Assembly: GCF_011764545.1 (NCBI RefSeq) | Contig: NZ_AP022870.1 | Span: 8,624,001-8,688,000, forward strand | Source of the DNA: Phytohabitans flavus | Lineage (GTDB): Bacteria > Actinomycetota > Actinomycetes > Mycobacteriales > Micromonosporaceae | DNA: 64,000 nt | Direction: 5' to 3' | In this document: positions 1 to 8,261 of the stretch, piece by piece | Numbering within the stretch: the first letter of the stretch is position 1 | How the letters are laid out: the number at the start of each line of letters is the position of its first letter | Notes under the pieces: generated by a model | Seen by the model: only the letters and a program-made list of their open reading frames with translations | Told to the model about the DNA's origin: nothing | Database searches by the model: none | Translations under genes and position numbers: made by a program

Positions 1-85
1 AGCGCTGGTACATCTCCTCGACGATCCACTCATTCGGGCCGAAGCCCGCCAACGGGTTGTCCTGCGATGCCTGTTGGGTCGACAC
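1..85 (-). CDS. kgd: Multifunctional 2-oxoglutarate decarboxylase/dehydrogenase E1 (Kgd/SucA), N-terminal fragment
   Basis: Only the first 28 codons lie in the window; the gene continues leftwards beyond base 1. Reading from a GTG at 85, the peptide contains NPLAGFGPNEWIVEEMYQR, which matches the conserved N-terminus of actinobacterial Kgd (FGxNEWxVEEMY). The family decarboxylates 2-oxoglutarate with thiamine diphosphate in the TCA cycle. A weak GAGG lies upstream of the GTG. The family call rests on this short but distinctive motif; nothing can be said about the rest of the protein. Confidence 0.8.
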   Translation of the reverse strand, partial: MSTQQASQDNPLAGFGPNEWIVEEMYQR

Positions 86-212
86 GGCCAGTAATCGCCT
101 CTTTCACGCGGCTGGGCGGGAGTCAGAAGTCGGCATCAAGGCTACGCCGTGCGTATACCCAGTGCGTGGTCGCGGTCTGCCCGTGTCGCGATTCACAAAT
201 GTCACAAGACGT

Positions 213-243
213 TGGGGCGCCCCGTACGTCACGGAGCGCCCCA
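213..243. terminator. Hairpin terminator at the 3' end of the ABC exporter operon
   Basis: An inverted repeat with arms TGGGGCGC (213-220) and GCGCCCCA (236-243), extended inward by partly paired bases, sits 25 nt past the permease stop. There is no T tract, as is common in high-GC actinomycetes. The rest of the gap between 86 and 268 would hold the kgd promoter; I see no clear element there. Confidence 0.55.
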
Positions 244-268
244 GATGCAACTACGAGTGGTCGTGAAG

Positions 269-1099
269 CTACGAGATATCCCGCGTACGGGTGATGAGCG
301 TCCCGACGGTGCCGGTGAGGACGGACCACCCGAGCAGGATGAGGGCGCCCACCCAGAAGACCGGCTGGCCCGGGATGTTGTTACCGCTGACCATCAGGCC
401 GGACGCGATCGACGGGACGATGAACCTCAGGTCGTCGAACCAGTCCCAGTTGAGCCAGAGGGCGATCAGCGAGAAGAAGGCCTGACCGGCGATCGTGCCG
501 ATCAGGTAGAGCACGACCGCGGTCACGGTCGCGCCGATCTGGCTGCGGATCAGCACGCCGAAGCCGACGCCGAGGATGCCCCACAGCACGTACGCGAGCA
601 GGTTGAGCAGCATCGACCGGACCACCGCCCACTCGCCGAGCTGGCTCGACACGTCCTGAGTGCTCAGGAAGATGATCGTCGCCGGGATGTTGAGGGCGGT
701 CGTGGCAAGCCAGAACCCGGCGCCGGCGAGCGCCGCGGCGGCCAGCTTCGCCAGGATCACCGCGGTGCGCCGCGGCGTGGTGAGGAACGTGGTGGTCACG
801 GTCTGGTGCTGGAACTCGCTGGTCATCACCACGATGCCGAGCAGCAGCACGAAGAGCAGCCCGAAGAACTGCCCCGAGGTGTACAGGTTGGCGGCCTGGT
901 AGACCGCGTTCTGGGTGGCCTCGAAGGCGGCCGCGTCCTCGGGGTTCAGACCTTCGGTGGAGGGATCGCTCAGCGTGTAGTACGCGCCGACCGCGTTGAT
1001 CAGGAAGGCCAGCGCCAGCATGATGAACGCGCCGAGGCCGAAGAGCCACCACGCGTTGGTGGTACGGATCTTCAAGAACTCGCTGCGGACGAGGTTCAT
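269..1099 (-). CDS. ABC-2 type transporter permease
   Basis: 276-residue polytopic membrane protein starting MNLVRSEFLKIRTTNAWW, the usual entry of ABC-2 exporter permeases, followed by about six hydrophobic segments and an extracytoplasmic loop after the first. The start is the ATG at 1099, which overlaps the ATPase stop as ATGA (1096-1099), implying translational coupling. It forms the membrane half of an exporter with the upstream ATPase; the substrate (drug, lipid or peptide) cannot be told. A paralogous pair occurs at 46213-47885. Confidence 0.85.
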   Translation of the reverse strand: MNLVRSEFLKIRTTNAWWLFGLGAFIMLALAFLINAVGAYYTLSDPSTEGLNPEDAAAFEATQNAVYQAANLYTSGQFFGLLFVLLLGIVVMTSEFQHQTVTTTFLTTPRRTAVILAKLAAAALAGAGFWLATTALNIPATIIFLSTQDVSSQLGEWAVVRSMLLNLLAYVLWGILGVGFGVLIRSQIGATVTAVVLYLIGTIAGQAFFSLIALWLNWDWFDDLRFIVPSIASGLMVSGNNIPGQPVFWVGALILLGWSVLTGTVGTLITRTRDIS

Positions 1100-2006
1100 C
1101 GGATGGCCGCCTTTCCCGCGGTGAGCTCGAGGAACACGCGTTCCAGGTCGGGCCGCTCCATGGTCAGCTCGTGCAGCTCGACCCCCGCCTTGAGGGCGGC
1201 CCGTCCTACGCCGGGCGCGTCCACCCCGCCGACCAGGAGGGCACCGTCGCCGTTCGTGGTGACCGTGGCCTTCAGCTCGGTGAGGGCGGCGGTGAGCACG
1301 TCCGCCTGCGGCGTGCGCACACGGACCACGGCGCTGTGCGCCATCGAGTTCATCACGTCGTCGACCGTGCCCTGGCGGACCAGCTTGCCGGCCGCGATGA
1401 TCACCAGGTCGTCGGCGAGCAGCTGCATCTCGGAGAGCAGGTGGCTGGAGACGAGGACGGTACGCCCCTGGGCGGCGAGCGCTTTGAGCAGGTCGCGCAT
1501 CCACCGGATGCCCTCAGGGTCGAGGCCGTTGGCCGGCTCGTCGAGCACCAGCACCTTCGGGTCGCCCAGCAGCGCGGCGGCGATGCCGAGCCGCTGGCGC
1601 ATGCCCAGCGAGTACCCCTTGAACTTGCGCTTCGCCGCCGGGGTCAGGCCGACCGTAGCCAGGACCTCGTCGGCCCGCTGGCGTGGGAAGCCGGCGGCAG
1701 CGCAGATCACCCGGAGGTGGTTGATGCCTGTGCGCCCCTTGTGCGCGCTGGACGCCTCCAGGACCGCGCCGACCGTGCGCAGGGGTCCTTCAGGTCGACG
1801 TACCGCTGGCCGCCGATCGTGGCGGTGCCCGCGGTGGCTGTGACGAGGTTGAGCAACATGCGCAGTGTCGTTGTCTTCCCCGCGCCGTTGGGGCCGAGGA
1901 AGCCCGTCACGCGCCCCGGCTCGACGGTAAACGACAAGTTGTCGACCGCTCTGACGTTTTTATACTGTTTCGTCAGGCCGGACACGACAATCTGTCCGTC
2001 AGACAT
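1096..2006 (-). CDS. ABC transporter ATP-binding protein (apparent single-base frameshift)
   Basis: Exporter ATPase of about 303 residues once repaired. Walker A GPNGAGKT is at residues 38-45; the signature SLGMRQRLGIAAALLGDP, Walker B LVLDEPANGLDP and the switch SSHLLSEM follow in a second frame. The reading frame breaks at the GGGG run 1782-1785, where adding one C to the coding strand restores family-typical sequence (LRTVGAVLEASSAHKGRT). Start ATG 2006 has GGAGGAGAG upstream. It is the first gene of a two-gene operon with the permease. I favour a sequence error over a true pseudogene because the same error type recurs across the window. Confidence 0.85.
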
Positions 2007-2104
2007 CTCTCTCCTCCCGTGGACACGGCGCGAAGCCCGCGCCGCGCGCACACAGGGTGACGGCTGCGGAGAGTATTTTCAATCCCGCCACGTGAATGGG
2101 TGTC

Positions 2105-2500
2105 TCACGTCGGGCGGTCGGCCTTCCGGATGACGTGCTTCAGGCCTGACCAGGTGTCGTCGATCGCGCACACCTTCACGTCGACCCTGCCGTTCACCAA
2201 CGCGTAGTCCCGGATCGCGTTCTCCCCGAGGTCGGTCGGCACGCCGGAGGAGCGCTTCGGCCAGGCGATCCACAGGGCGCCGGCGGGCGTGGTGAGCAGG
2301 TGTAACACCGGCCAGCGGGTGGCCAGTCGGGCCTGGTCGGGGCAGAAGCAGAGGACCACGTCGTACGGCTCGGGACCGGGTTTCTCGTCCGCCGCCACGC
2401 CCTCGATCGCGAACCCGTCGGGCGCCCCGTCGAGGAGCACCCGCGAGTCAGCCTTGATCCCCAGCTTGCGCGCGACGGGGGTCTGAGAGTAACCGGCCAC
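2105..2500 (-). CDS. DUF3052 family protein
   Basis: 131-residue soluble protein beginning MAGYSQTPVARKLGIK, with the typical DUF3052 layout: N-terminal ARKLGIK segment, central PYDVVLCFCPD, LWIAWPK, and a C-terminal ALVNGRVDVKVCAIDDTWSGL. Function of the family is unknown; it resembles a minimal Rossmann-like fold. It is divergent from the acyltransferase gene, with only 89 nt between the two starts, so their promoters lie close together. Confidence 0.8.
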   Translation of the reverse strand: MAGYSQTPVARKLGIKADSRVLLDGAPDGFAIEGVAADEKPGPEPYDVVLCFCPDQARLATRWPVLHLLTTPAGALWIAWPKRSSGVPTDLGENAIRDYALVNGRVDVKVCAIDDTWSGLKHVIRKADRPT

Positions 2501-2589
2501 CTGCAGACGGTCTCACATTCCAGATACACGCCACGCGTGATACATGCACGGGATACTCGCTGATCACCGTTGATGCCTACACAGAGAAC

Positions 2590-3390
2590 ATGGCTGTACT
2601 CCTCACCAGCAGTGCCGCGTCCGCGGGGTCTACCGACACCAGCGGATACTCGCTGCTGATCGCCGATGACGGCGCGGAGGTCGCCGCCGCACAGCGGCTG
2701 CGCTACGACGTCTTCGCCGCGGAACTGGGCGCCAACCTGCCCACCGCCGACTCGGGGCTCGACGTGGACGAGTTCGACGAGTTCTGTGACCACCTCATCG
2801 TGCGTGAGGACTCGACAGGTGCGGTCGTGGGCACGTACCGGATGCTCCCGCCCCAGGCCGCCGCTCGCGCCGGCCGTCGGTACTCCGACACCGAGTTCGA
2901 CATGAGCGCGCTGAGCCCGCTCCGCGACCACCTCGTGGAGACCGGCCGCTCGTGCGTGCACCCGGACCACCGGACCGGCGCGGTGATCAACCTGATGTGG
3001 GCCGGCATCGCCCGGTACCTGCACCTGAAGAACCTGCGCTGGCTGGGCGGCTGCGCCTCGGTGCCGGTCGCCCAGGGCCCGGAGATGGCCGCGGGCGTGT
3101 GGGACCTGGCCCGCACCAAGCACCTGTCGCCGCCCGCGATGCGGGTGCGGCCGCGCCGCCCGTGGCTGGAGGAGCCGGGTGCCGCCGAGGCGGTCGCCGC
3201 GCACAGCGGCCGGGCCGCCGTCCCGCCCCTGCTCCGCGGCTACCTGCGGCTGGGGGCCTGGATCTGCGGCGAGCCGCAGTACGACCCGGACTTCGACGTC
3301 GCCGACCTGTACGTGCTGCTGTCGCTCGACCGGATGGACCCCGGTACCTCAAGCACTTCCTCGGAGAGAGCAAATGAGCAGCGTCCCTAG
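2590..3390 (+). CDS. OlsB-like GNAT N-acyltransferase (C-terminus apparently frameshifted)
   Basis: About 263 residues. N-terminal LRYDVFAAELGANLP, DEFDEFCDHLIV and VVGTYRMLPP are typical of the OlsB/hemolysin-like acyltransferases (COG3176) that N-acylate ornithine from acyl-ACP for ornithine lipids. As read it ends at 3390. Adding one C to the CCCC run 3339-3342 gives the expected PRYLKHFLGESK ending with a TGA at 3375-3377 that overlaps the next ATG as ATGA. The adjacent acyltransferase would be the OlsA partner. The substrate is inferred from family and pairing, not proven. Confidence 0.8.
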   Translation: MAVLLTSSAASAGSTDTSGYSLLIADDGAEVAAAQRLRYDVFAAELGANLPTADSGLDVDEFDEFCDHLIVREDSTGAVVGTYRMLPPQAAARAGRRYSDTEFDMSALSPLRDHLVETGRSCVHPDHRTGAVINLMWAGIARYLHLKNLRWLGGCASVPVAQGPEMAAGVWDLARTKHLSPPAMRVRPRRPWLEEPGAAEAVAAHSGRAAVPPLLRGYLRLGAWICGEPQYDPDFDVADLYVLLSLDRMDPGTSSTSSERANEQRP

Positions 3391-4204
3391 TACGCTCTGG
3401 CAGCCCCGGTCGGACTGCGGGCCGGAGTGCCTGCCCGAACCGGACGAGAACGGCAGCGTCTCGGGCGTACGGCAGGCGGTCCGGTTCGTCGCCCTGCTCG
3501 GCGCGGTGATCTTTGGGGTGGCGTTGCTGCCCGTACTCCCGCTGATGAAGCCCCGCGGACGTCGGGCCGCGGGACGGGCCTGGGCCCGGTCGATCCTGGC
3601 GGCCCTGGAGATCCGGCTCGTCACCAAGGGCCGGCTGCCCACGGAGAAGGCACTGCTGGTGGCCAACCACATCTCGTGGCTGGACATCGTCGCGGTGCTC
3701 GCGGTGGCGCCGGCTCAGATGCTCGCCAAGCACGACGTGCGGGACTGGCCGGTTATCGGCCGCCTGGCCGCGTCGGCCGGCACGATCTTCGTGGACCGCA
3801 CGCGGCCGCGGGCCCTGCCGGGCGTGGTAGCCGACGTGGCCGCGGCGCTGCGCAGCGGCGGGGTGGTCGCCGTCTTCCCGGAGGGTACGACCTGGTGCGG
3901 CGCGATGACCGGGACATTCCGGCCGGCGATGTTCCAGGCCGCGCTGGACGCTGGCGCACAGGTGGTGCCGGTGGCGATCAACTACGGCGAGCGGCCGACG
4001 ACGGTCGCGTTCCTCGGCGAGGACAGCCTGTGGGTGTCGCTGCGCCGGGTGCTGGCCGTGCGGCGGCTGATCATGTCCGTGACCGCGACGCCCGCGCTGC
4101 ACCCGGAGGCGGTCGCGACCCGGCGGCAGCTGGCCCGGGTGGCCGAGGCCGCCGTGCGCACCGAGGGCCCGGTCTACCAGGGCGCGATGGGCCTGGCGGC
4201 ATAG
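3374..4204 (+). CDS. 1-acylglycerol-3-phosphate O-acyltransferase family (OlsA-like lysophospholipid acyltransferase)
   Basis: 276 residues. The PlsC-type HX4D motif is visible at H99-D104 in NHISWLD, and the glycerophosphate-binding FPEGTT follows near residue 170; one hydrophobic segment at about residues 35-55 anchors it to the membrane. ATG 3374 overlaps the repaired stop of the OlsB-like gene by ATGA. The pair fits a two-step ornithine-lipid pathway: N-acylation of ornithine, then O-acylation of the lyso-lipid. A generic phosphatidate synthase role is the alternative. Confidence 0.8.
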   Translation: MSSVPSTLWQPRSDCGPECLPEPDENGSVSGVRQAVRFVALLGAVIFGVALLPVLPLMKPRGRRAAGRAWARSILAALEIRLVTKGRLPTEKALLVANHISWLDIVAVLAVAPAQMLAKHDVRDWPVIGRLAASAGTIFVDRTRPRALPGVVADVAAALRSGGVVAVFPEGTTWCGAMTGTFRPAMFQAALDAGAQVVPVAINYGERPTTVAFLGEDSLWVSLRRVLAVRRLIMSVTATPALHPEAVATRRQLARVAEAAVRTEGPVYQGAMGLAA

Positions 4205-4216
4205 CTTTCCTGCGCA

Positions 4217-4252
4217 CAGGGCGCCCCTTCCCGACCGGGATGGGGCGCCCTG
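4217..4252. terminator. Hairpin terminator after the acyltransferase pair
   Basis: Perfect 11-bp arms CAGGGCGCCCC (4217-4227) and GGGGCGCCCTG (4242-4252) with a 14-nt loop, 12 nt after the acyltransferase stop. Confidence 0.7.
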
Positions 4253-4255
4253 CCG

Positions 4256-4302
4256 TATGTCGCGATACGCCTCTGGAATATCGCGATGTATCGCGTTAGG
4301 CT
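4256..4302 (+). promoter_or_regulatory. Putative PadR operator cluster and leaderless promoter
   Basis: Three copies of a TCGCGAT-type half site crowd this stretch: GTCGCGATA at 4260-4268, TATCGCGATG at 4279-4288 and GTATCGCG at 4289-4296. The core TATCGCGATA is self-complementary. They sit just upstream of a -10 TAGGCT (4297-4302), 7 nt before ATG 4310. A PadR regulator is the second gene of the transcript, so autoregulation is the simple reading. Confidence 0.6.
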
Positions 4303-4309
4303 GGCCGGC

Positions 4310-5155
4310 ATGCCCACCTGGACGGTCGACGCGCCGCAACGGCTCAGCTTCGACGAGCCGATTTCCCGCCTTGACGTATACCTGATATCCGGCCGGCTCA
4401 ACGTGGTCGGCACCGATGGGCCGGCCCGCGTCGAGATCGCCAATGCCGGGGACAAGCCGATCATCGTGGAGGAGCGGGACGGCCGCCTCTCGGTGCGGCA
4501 CGAGCGGATTCCCAAGTGGCCGAGCTTCCTGCGCTGGCTCATCCAGTTCGGCCGGCGGTACCGGGTGGACGTCTCGGTCGCCGTGCCGGTCGACGCCCGC
4601 GCCGACCTCCATCTCATCGACGGCAGCGTGATCGCCTCGGGGCTGCGCCGGGAGACGATCGTCGACGTGACCTCCGGCCGCATCACGCTCATGGGGCTGG
4701 CTGGCCGCACGGTGGCCAAGCTGGTCGCCGGGCCGGTCGAGGCGCTCGGCGTCGCCGACGACCTGACCATGGAGACGGTCTCCGGGGAGCTGATCCTGGC
4801 CGACAGTCCGGCCGAGCGGGTGCACGCCCGCACCGTCTCCGGCTCGATCACCTGCGACCTGGACAACCCGCGGCGCAGCGAGATCCGGTTGGGCACCACC
4901 TCGGGCAGCGTGACCGTGCGGGTGCGCGAGGACAGCGACCTGACCGTCCACCTGCACACCACGTCGGGGCGGATCACCAGCGCTTTCCCGGGGCTGCGCT
5001 CCGGCGACGGCCCGCCGTGGACCAAGGACGCGGCGGGCGTGCTCGGCGCGGGCGACGGCAAGCTGTGGGCGAGCACCACCTCCGGCAGCATCGCGCTGCT
5101 GTCCAGGCCCGCACCCGACCCGGAGGACGCCGAGCCTGAGGACGCCGCGATATGA
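4310..5155 (+). CDS. DUF4097 family beta-strand repeat protein
   Basis: 281 residues without a signal peptide or membrane segment. It is built of repeated short beta strands with recurrent SGS/SGR/SGE turns (for example TTSGSVTV, TVSGSITC, TTSGRITS), the signature of DUF4097, a presumed right-handed beta-helix. ATG 4310 is preferred because a -10 TAGGCT lies 7 nt upstream. Its stop overlaps the padR start by ATGA (5152-5155). DUF4097-PadR pairs are common in actinobacteria; the molecular role is unknown. Confidence 0.8.
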   Translation: MPTWTVDAPQRLSFDEPISRLDVYLISGRLNVVGTDGPARVEIANAGDKPIIVEERDGRLSVRHERIPKWPSFLRWLIQFGRRYRVDVSVAVPVDARADLHLIDGSVIASGLRRETIVDVTSGRITLMGLAGRTVAKLVAGPVEALGVADDLTMETVSGELILADSPAERVHARTVSGSITCDLDNPRRSEIRLGTTSGSVTVRVREDSDLTVHLHTTSGRITSAFPGLRSGDGPPWTKDAAGVLGAGDGKLWASTTSGSIALLSRPAPDPEDAEPEDAAI

Positions 5156-5785
5156 CCGCCGTGTTCAGCCACGGGCGGCTCCGGCTCTACCTGCTCAAGC
5201 TGCTCGACGAGGGCCCTCGGCACGGATACGAGCTGATCCGACTGCTGGAAAACCGGTTCCTCGGGCTGTATGCGCCGAGTGCCGGGACGATCTACCCACG
5301 GCTCCAGCGGATGGAGGCCGAAGGGCTTGTCACGCACACCGCCGCGGGCGGCCGGAAGGTGTATGAGATCAGCGACGCCGGCCGCGCCGAGCTGCGCCAG
5401 CGGGCGGGCGAGCTGGACGCGCTGGAGTCGGACATCCGGGCCTCGGTGGAAGACCTCGCCACGCTGGCCAACGAGATACAGGACGAGGTGCGCGGCTCGG
5501 TGCGCGACCTCAAGCGCGAGCTCAACCAGGCAGCCCGGGAGACGCGGCGGGGCGGCAGCGGCCGTGAGTACCACTGGGAGTTCCAGTGGGCGGGGGCCAA
5601 CTCCTCCCCCGGGCGGACCCTGCCTCCGGTGCCGCGCTCGACGAGCTGGAAAAGCGGATCGACGCGTTCGCGGCGGAGGTGCGGCAGCTGGTGCGCAACG
5701 TGCGGCTGACCGAGGGCAGGCGCGCACGGCGACGCGGGTGCTCGACGCCTCACTGGTGACGCTCCGCCGCCTATTCCGCGGCTGA
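5152..5785 (+). CDS. PadR family transcriptional regulator (two apparent frameshifts)
   Basis: N-terminal PadR winged helix is clear: LKLLDEGPRHGYELIRLLE, GTIYPRLQRMEAEGLV and GGRKVYEISDAGRAEL, followed by a coiled coil. As read the protein ends at 5709. Family-like helical sequence continues after two single-base corrections, at GGGGG 5592-5596 (or CCCCC 5606-5610) giving ALDELEKRIDAFAAEV, and at 5714-5718 giving ARTATRVLDASLVTLRRL with a stop at 5785. It is translationally coupled to the DUF4097 gene and probably binds the TCGCGAT cluster before it. Confidence 0.75.
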
Positions 5786-5822
5786 CCTGTCATGACCCCG
5801 GCTCGGGCGGCCGCCTGGTTAC

Positions 5823-5839
5823 TCTCAGGTTCTTCTCAG
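5823..5839 (+). promoter_or_regulatory. Direct-repeat operator upstream of the mprA-like regulator gene
   Basis: TCTCAG occurs at 5823-5828 and again at 5834-5839, exactly 11 bp apart, about 40 nt before the response regulator start. Tandem half sites one helical turn apart are how OmpR-family dimers bind DNA, and mycobacterial MprA uses loosely conserved direct repeats. A similar 11-bp repeat precedes htrA. Confidence 0.55.
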
Positions 5840-5875
5840 CCACTGCCCAGTCATGGCCCAGCGCTACGGGGAATG

Positions 5876-6585
5876 ATGGCTGCTATGGCCGCACCGCAGA
5901 CTGAGGCGAGACTGCTCGTCGTAGAGGACGATCCAAATATCCTCGAGCTGCTCTCCGCCAGCCTGCGCTTCGCCGGGTTCGATGTGTCGACCGCGACCAG
6001 CGGCAGCGCGGCAGTCACGGCGGCAAAGGACCGGCGCCCAGACCTGGTGGTGCTCGACGTCATGCTCCCCGACCTCGACGGCTTCGAGGTCATCCGGCTG
6101 ATGCGCGAGAGTGGCACGCGCACGCCGGTGGTGTTCCTCACCGCCCGGGATGCCACGGACGACAAGATCCGTGGCCTCACGCTCGGCGGCGACGACTACG
6201 TCACCAAGCCGTTCAGCCTGGAGGAGCTCACCGCCCGCATCCGCGCCGTCCTCCGCCGCACCACGGCCGGCGACCAGTCGCCGTCCCGCCTGACCTTCGC
6301 CGACCTGGAGTTGGACGAGGAGACCCACGAGGTCTACCGGGCCGGCAAGCGCATCCAGCTCTCGCCCACCGAGTTCAAGCTGCTGCGCTACCTGATGCTC
6401 AACGCCAACCGGGTGCTTTCCAAGGCGCAGATCCTCGACCACGTGTGGAATTACGACTTCCGGGGCGATGACAACATCGTGGAGTCGTACATTTCGTACC
6501 TCCGGCGCAAGGTCGACACGACCCAGCCGCGCCTGATCCACACCCTGCGTGGCGTGGGTATGTCTTGCGGAAGCCGGCGACCTGA
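5876..6585 (+). CDS. mprA: OmpR-family response regulator, MprA-like (apparent 3' frameshift)
   Basis: REC domain (VVEDDPNILELL, phospho-acceptor Asp in VVLDVMLPDLDG, FLTARDA, DDYVTKPF) followed by an OmpR winged-helix domain (LSPTEFKLLRYLMLN, ILDHVWNYDF, SYISYLRRKVD). As read the frame runs on to 7204 into unrelated sequence. Adding one G at GGG 6556-6558 gives the standard ending GYVLRKPAT and a TGA at 6583-6585. Starts at 5873, 5876 or 5885 are all possible. With the kinase and HtrA gene it forms the order mprA-mprB-pepD known from mycobacteria, an envelope-stress circuit. Confidence 0.8.
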
Positions 6586-6602
6586 TCGGTGGGCGATTCT
6601 CG

Positions 6603-8198
6603 ATGATGAGGTTCGTCCGGCGCGTCCCGCTCCGCGTCAAGCTCGTCACCTCCGTTCTCGTGCTCGTCGGCGCGGCGCTGCTCGTGATCAGCATCGGCAG
6701 CGCTTTCGCCCTGCGCAGCTACCTGATCGACAAGGTGGACAGCGAGCTCAACGCGCTGACCGAGGCGGCGGAGGCCTCGCTGATGAGCGGGCAGAAGGTG
6801 CTCGTCGGCATCACCACCGACGTCGTCGTGGTGACAGCCACGCCGCAGGGAGTCGAGTGGCCGACGGTCGACCCCCGCCTCATCAAGGCAAACCAGCTGC
6901 CCCGGCTGCCCGAGTCCTATGCCGGCTTCCAGGACCGCGTGGGCGAGCCGTACACGGTCAAGGCCAGCGACCAGCGGGTCCGGTGGCGGGTCCAGATCAG
7001 CCAGCTGCCGAGCGGCCAGGTGATGGCCGTGGCGCAGAGCCTTGTCGACGTCGACGAGGCGGTCACCCGGCTGATCTGGGTCGACGCGCTGGTCGGCGGC
7101 GCGGTGCTGATCCTGCTGGCCACGATCGGCGCGGCGATCGTCCGCAGCAGCCTCGGCCCGCTCAACGAGATCGAGCGCACCGCCGCCGCGATCGCGGGCG
7201 GTGACCTGACCCGCCGCGTGCCCGATCCCGAGCCGGGGGAGGAGGAGCCGCAGACCGAGCTGGGGCGGCTCTCCCGCGCGCTCAACGCGATGCTGGCGCA
7301 GATCGAGGCCGCGTTCACCGCCCGCGCCGACTCCGAGTCGGCGGCCCGGGCAGCGGAGTCGGCCGCCCGCGACGCGGCGTTCGCGGCCCAGGCGTCGGAG
7401 GCCAGGGCCCGCCGCTCCGAGGAGCGGATGCGGCAGTTCGTCGCCGACGCCTCGCACGAGCTGCGCACACCGTTGACCACGATCCGCGGCTTCGCCGAGC
7501 TCTACCGGCAGGGCGCGGCAAGTTCGCCGGAAGAGGTCGCCCGGCTGGTGCGGCGGATCGAGGACGAGGCCTCCCGGATGGGGCTGCTCGTCGAAGACCT
7601 GCTGCTGCTGGCCCGGCTCGACCGCGAGCGCCCGGTGGAGCTGGCGCCGGTCGAGCTGCCGGTGCTCGCCGCCGACGCCGTACAGGCCGCCCGCGCGATG
7701 GCGCCCGACCGGGAGATCCACCTGGAGGTCGCCTCCGGCGCGGGCCCGCTTGTCGTGCTCGGCGACGACGCACGGCTGCGGCAGGTGATCGGCAACCTGA
7801 TGACAAATGCGCTCACGCACACCCCATCCGACGCGTCAGTCACACTGCGCCTGCTGGCCGACAAGCGCGGTGACGGTGAGGCCGAGGCCGTGATCGAGGT
7901 CGCGGACACCGGGCCGGGCCTGTCTCACGAGCAGGCCGAGCGGGTCTTCGAGCGCTTCTACCGAGCCGACGCCGCCCGGACCCGCCGGGCCGACGGCGCC
8001 CCCGGCAGCGGCCTGGGCCTCGCCATCGTGGCCGCGCTGGTCGCCGCACACAGCGGGACGGTCGAGGTCGACTCCACCCCGGGTAAAGGCGCCACCTTCC
8101 GGGTACGACTTCCGTTGGCGCTGGACGACAGCGAGGCGCTCGCGCACGACGACGAGCTGCTGGATCCGGAGGAAGGGTCGCGACTCGACGGCCCGTGA
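6603..8198 (+). CDS. mprB: Sensor histidine kinase, MprB-like
   Basis: 531 residues. Two membrane segments (about residues 12-38 and 160-182) flank an extracytoplasmic sensor region; then HAMP, a charged Ala-rich coil, HisKA with H285 in DASHELRTPLTTIRGFAELYRQ, and HATPase with NLMTNALTH, DTGPGL, FERFYR and GSGLGLAIV. It starts at ATG 6603 (or 6606), 17 nt after the repaired regulator stop, so the two are cotranscribed. Expected to phosphorylate the upstream regulator in response to envelope stress. Confidence 0.9.
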   Translation: MMRFVRRVPLRVKLVTSVLVLVGAALLVISIGSAFALRSYLIDKVDSELNALTEAAEASLMSGQKVLVGITTDVVVVTATPQGVEWPTVDPRLIKANQLPRLPESYAGFQDRVGEPYTVKASDQRVRWRVQISQLPSGQVMAVAQSLVDVDEAVTRLIWVDALVGGAVLILLATIGAAIVRSSLGPLNEIERTAAAIAGGDLTRRVPDPEPGEEEPQTELGRLSRALNAMLAQIEAAFTARADSESAARAAESAARDAAFAAQASEARARRSEERMRQFVADASHELRTPLTTIRGFAELYRQGAASSPEEVARLVRRIEDEASRMGLLVEDLLLLARLDRERPVELAPVELPVLAADAVQAARAMAPDREIHLEVASGAGPLVVLGDDARLRQVIGNLMTNALTHTPSDASVTLRLLADKRGDGEAEAVIEVADTGPGLSHEQAERVFERFYRADAARTRRADGAPGSGLGLAIVAALVAAHSGTVEVDSTPGKGATFRVRLPLALDDSEALAHDDELLDPEEGSRLDGP

Positions 8199-8210
8199 TT
8201 CACAGGGAAC

Positions 8211-8228
8211 GTTCAGTGCCGTTTCAGG
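8211..8228 (+). promoter_or_regulatory. Direct-repeat operator upstream of htrA
   Basis: TTCAG at 8212-8216 and TTCAG at 8223-8227, again an 11-bp step, 35 nt before the htrA ATG. It resembles the pair before the response regulator gene and may be the regulator's site at its downstream target. Confidence 0.5.
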
Positions 8229-8261
8229 CGCGTTGAAGAGCGAGCGGGGAAGGTAAATGTC

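Noticed and set aside
149..1843. Long open frame on the + strand opposite the ABC exporter genes
   Set aside because: It is rich in Arg/Glu/Asp/His with no family motif and lies antisense to clear ABC permease and ATPase genes; a GC-skew shadow. Similar shadows occur opposite 16069-18186, 49815-52067 and 55053-56567.
5792..7204. A 470-residue response regulator with a C-terminal extension
   Set aside because: After the OmpR domain the frame becomes Arg/Ala/Gly-rich and is out of frame with the histidine kinase that it overlaps. One missing G at 6556-6558 restores a normal C-terminus, so the extension is an artefact.
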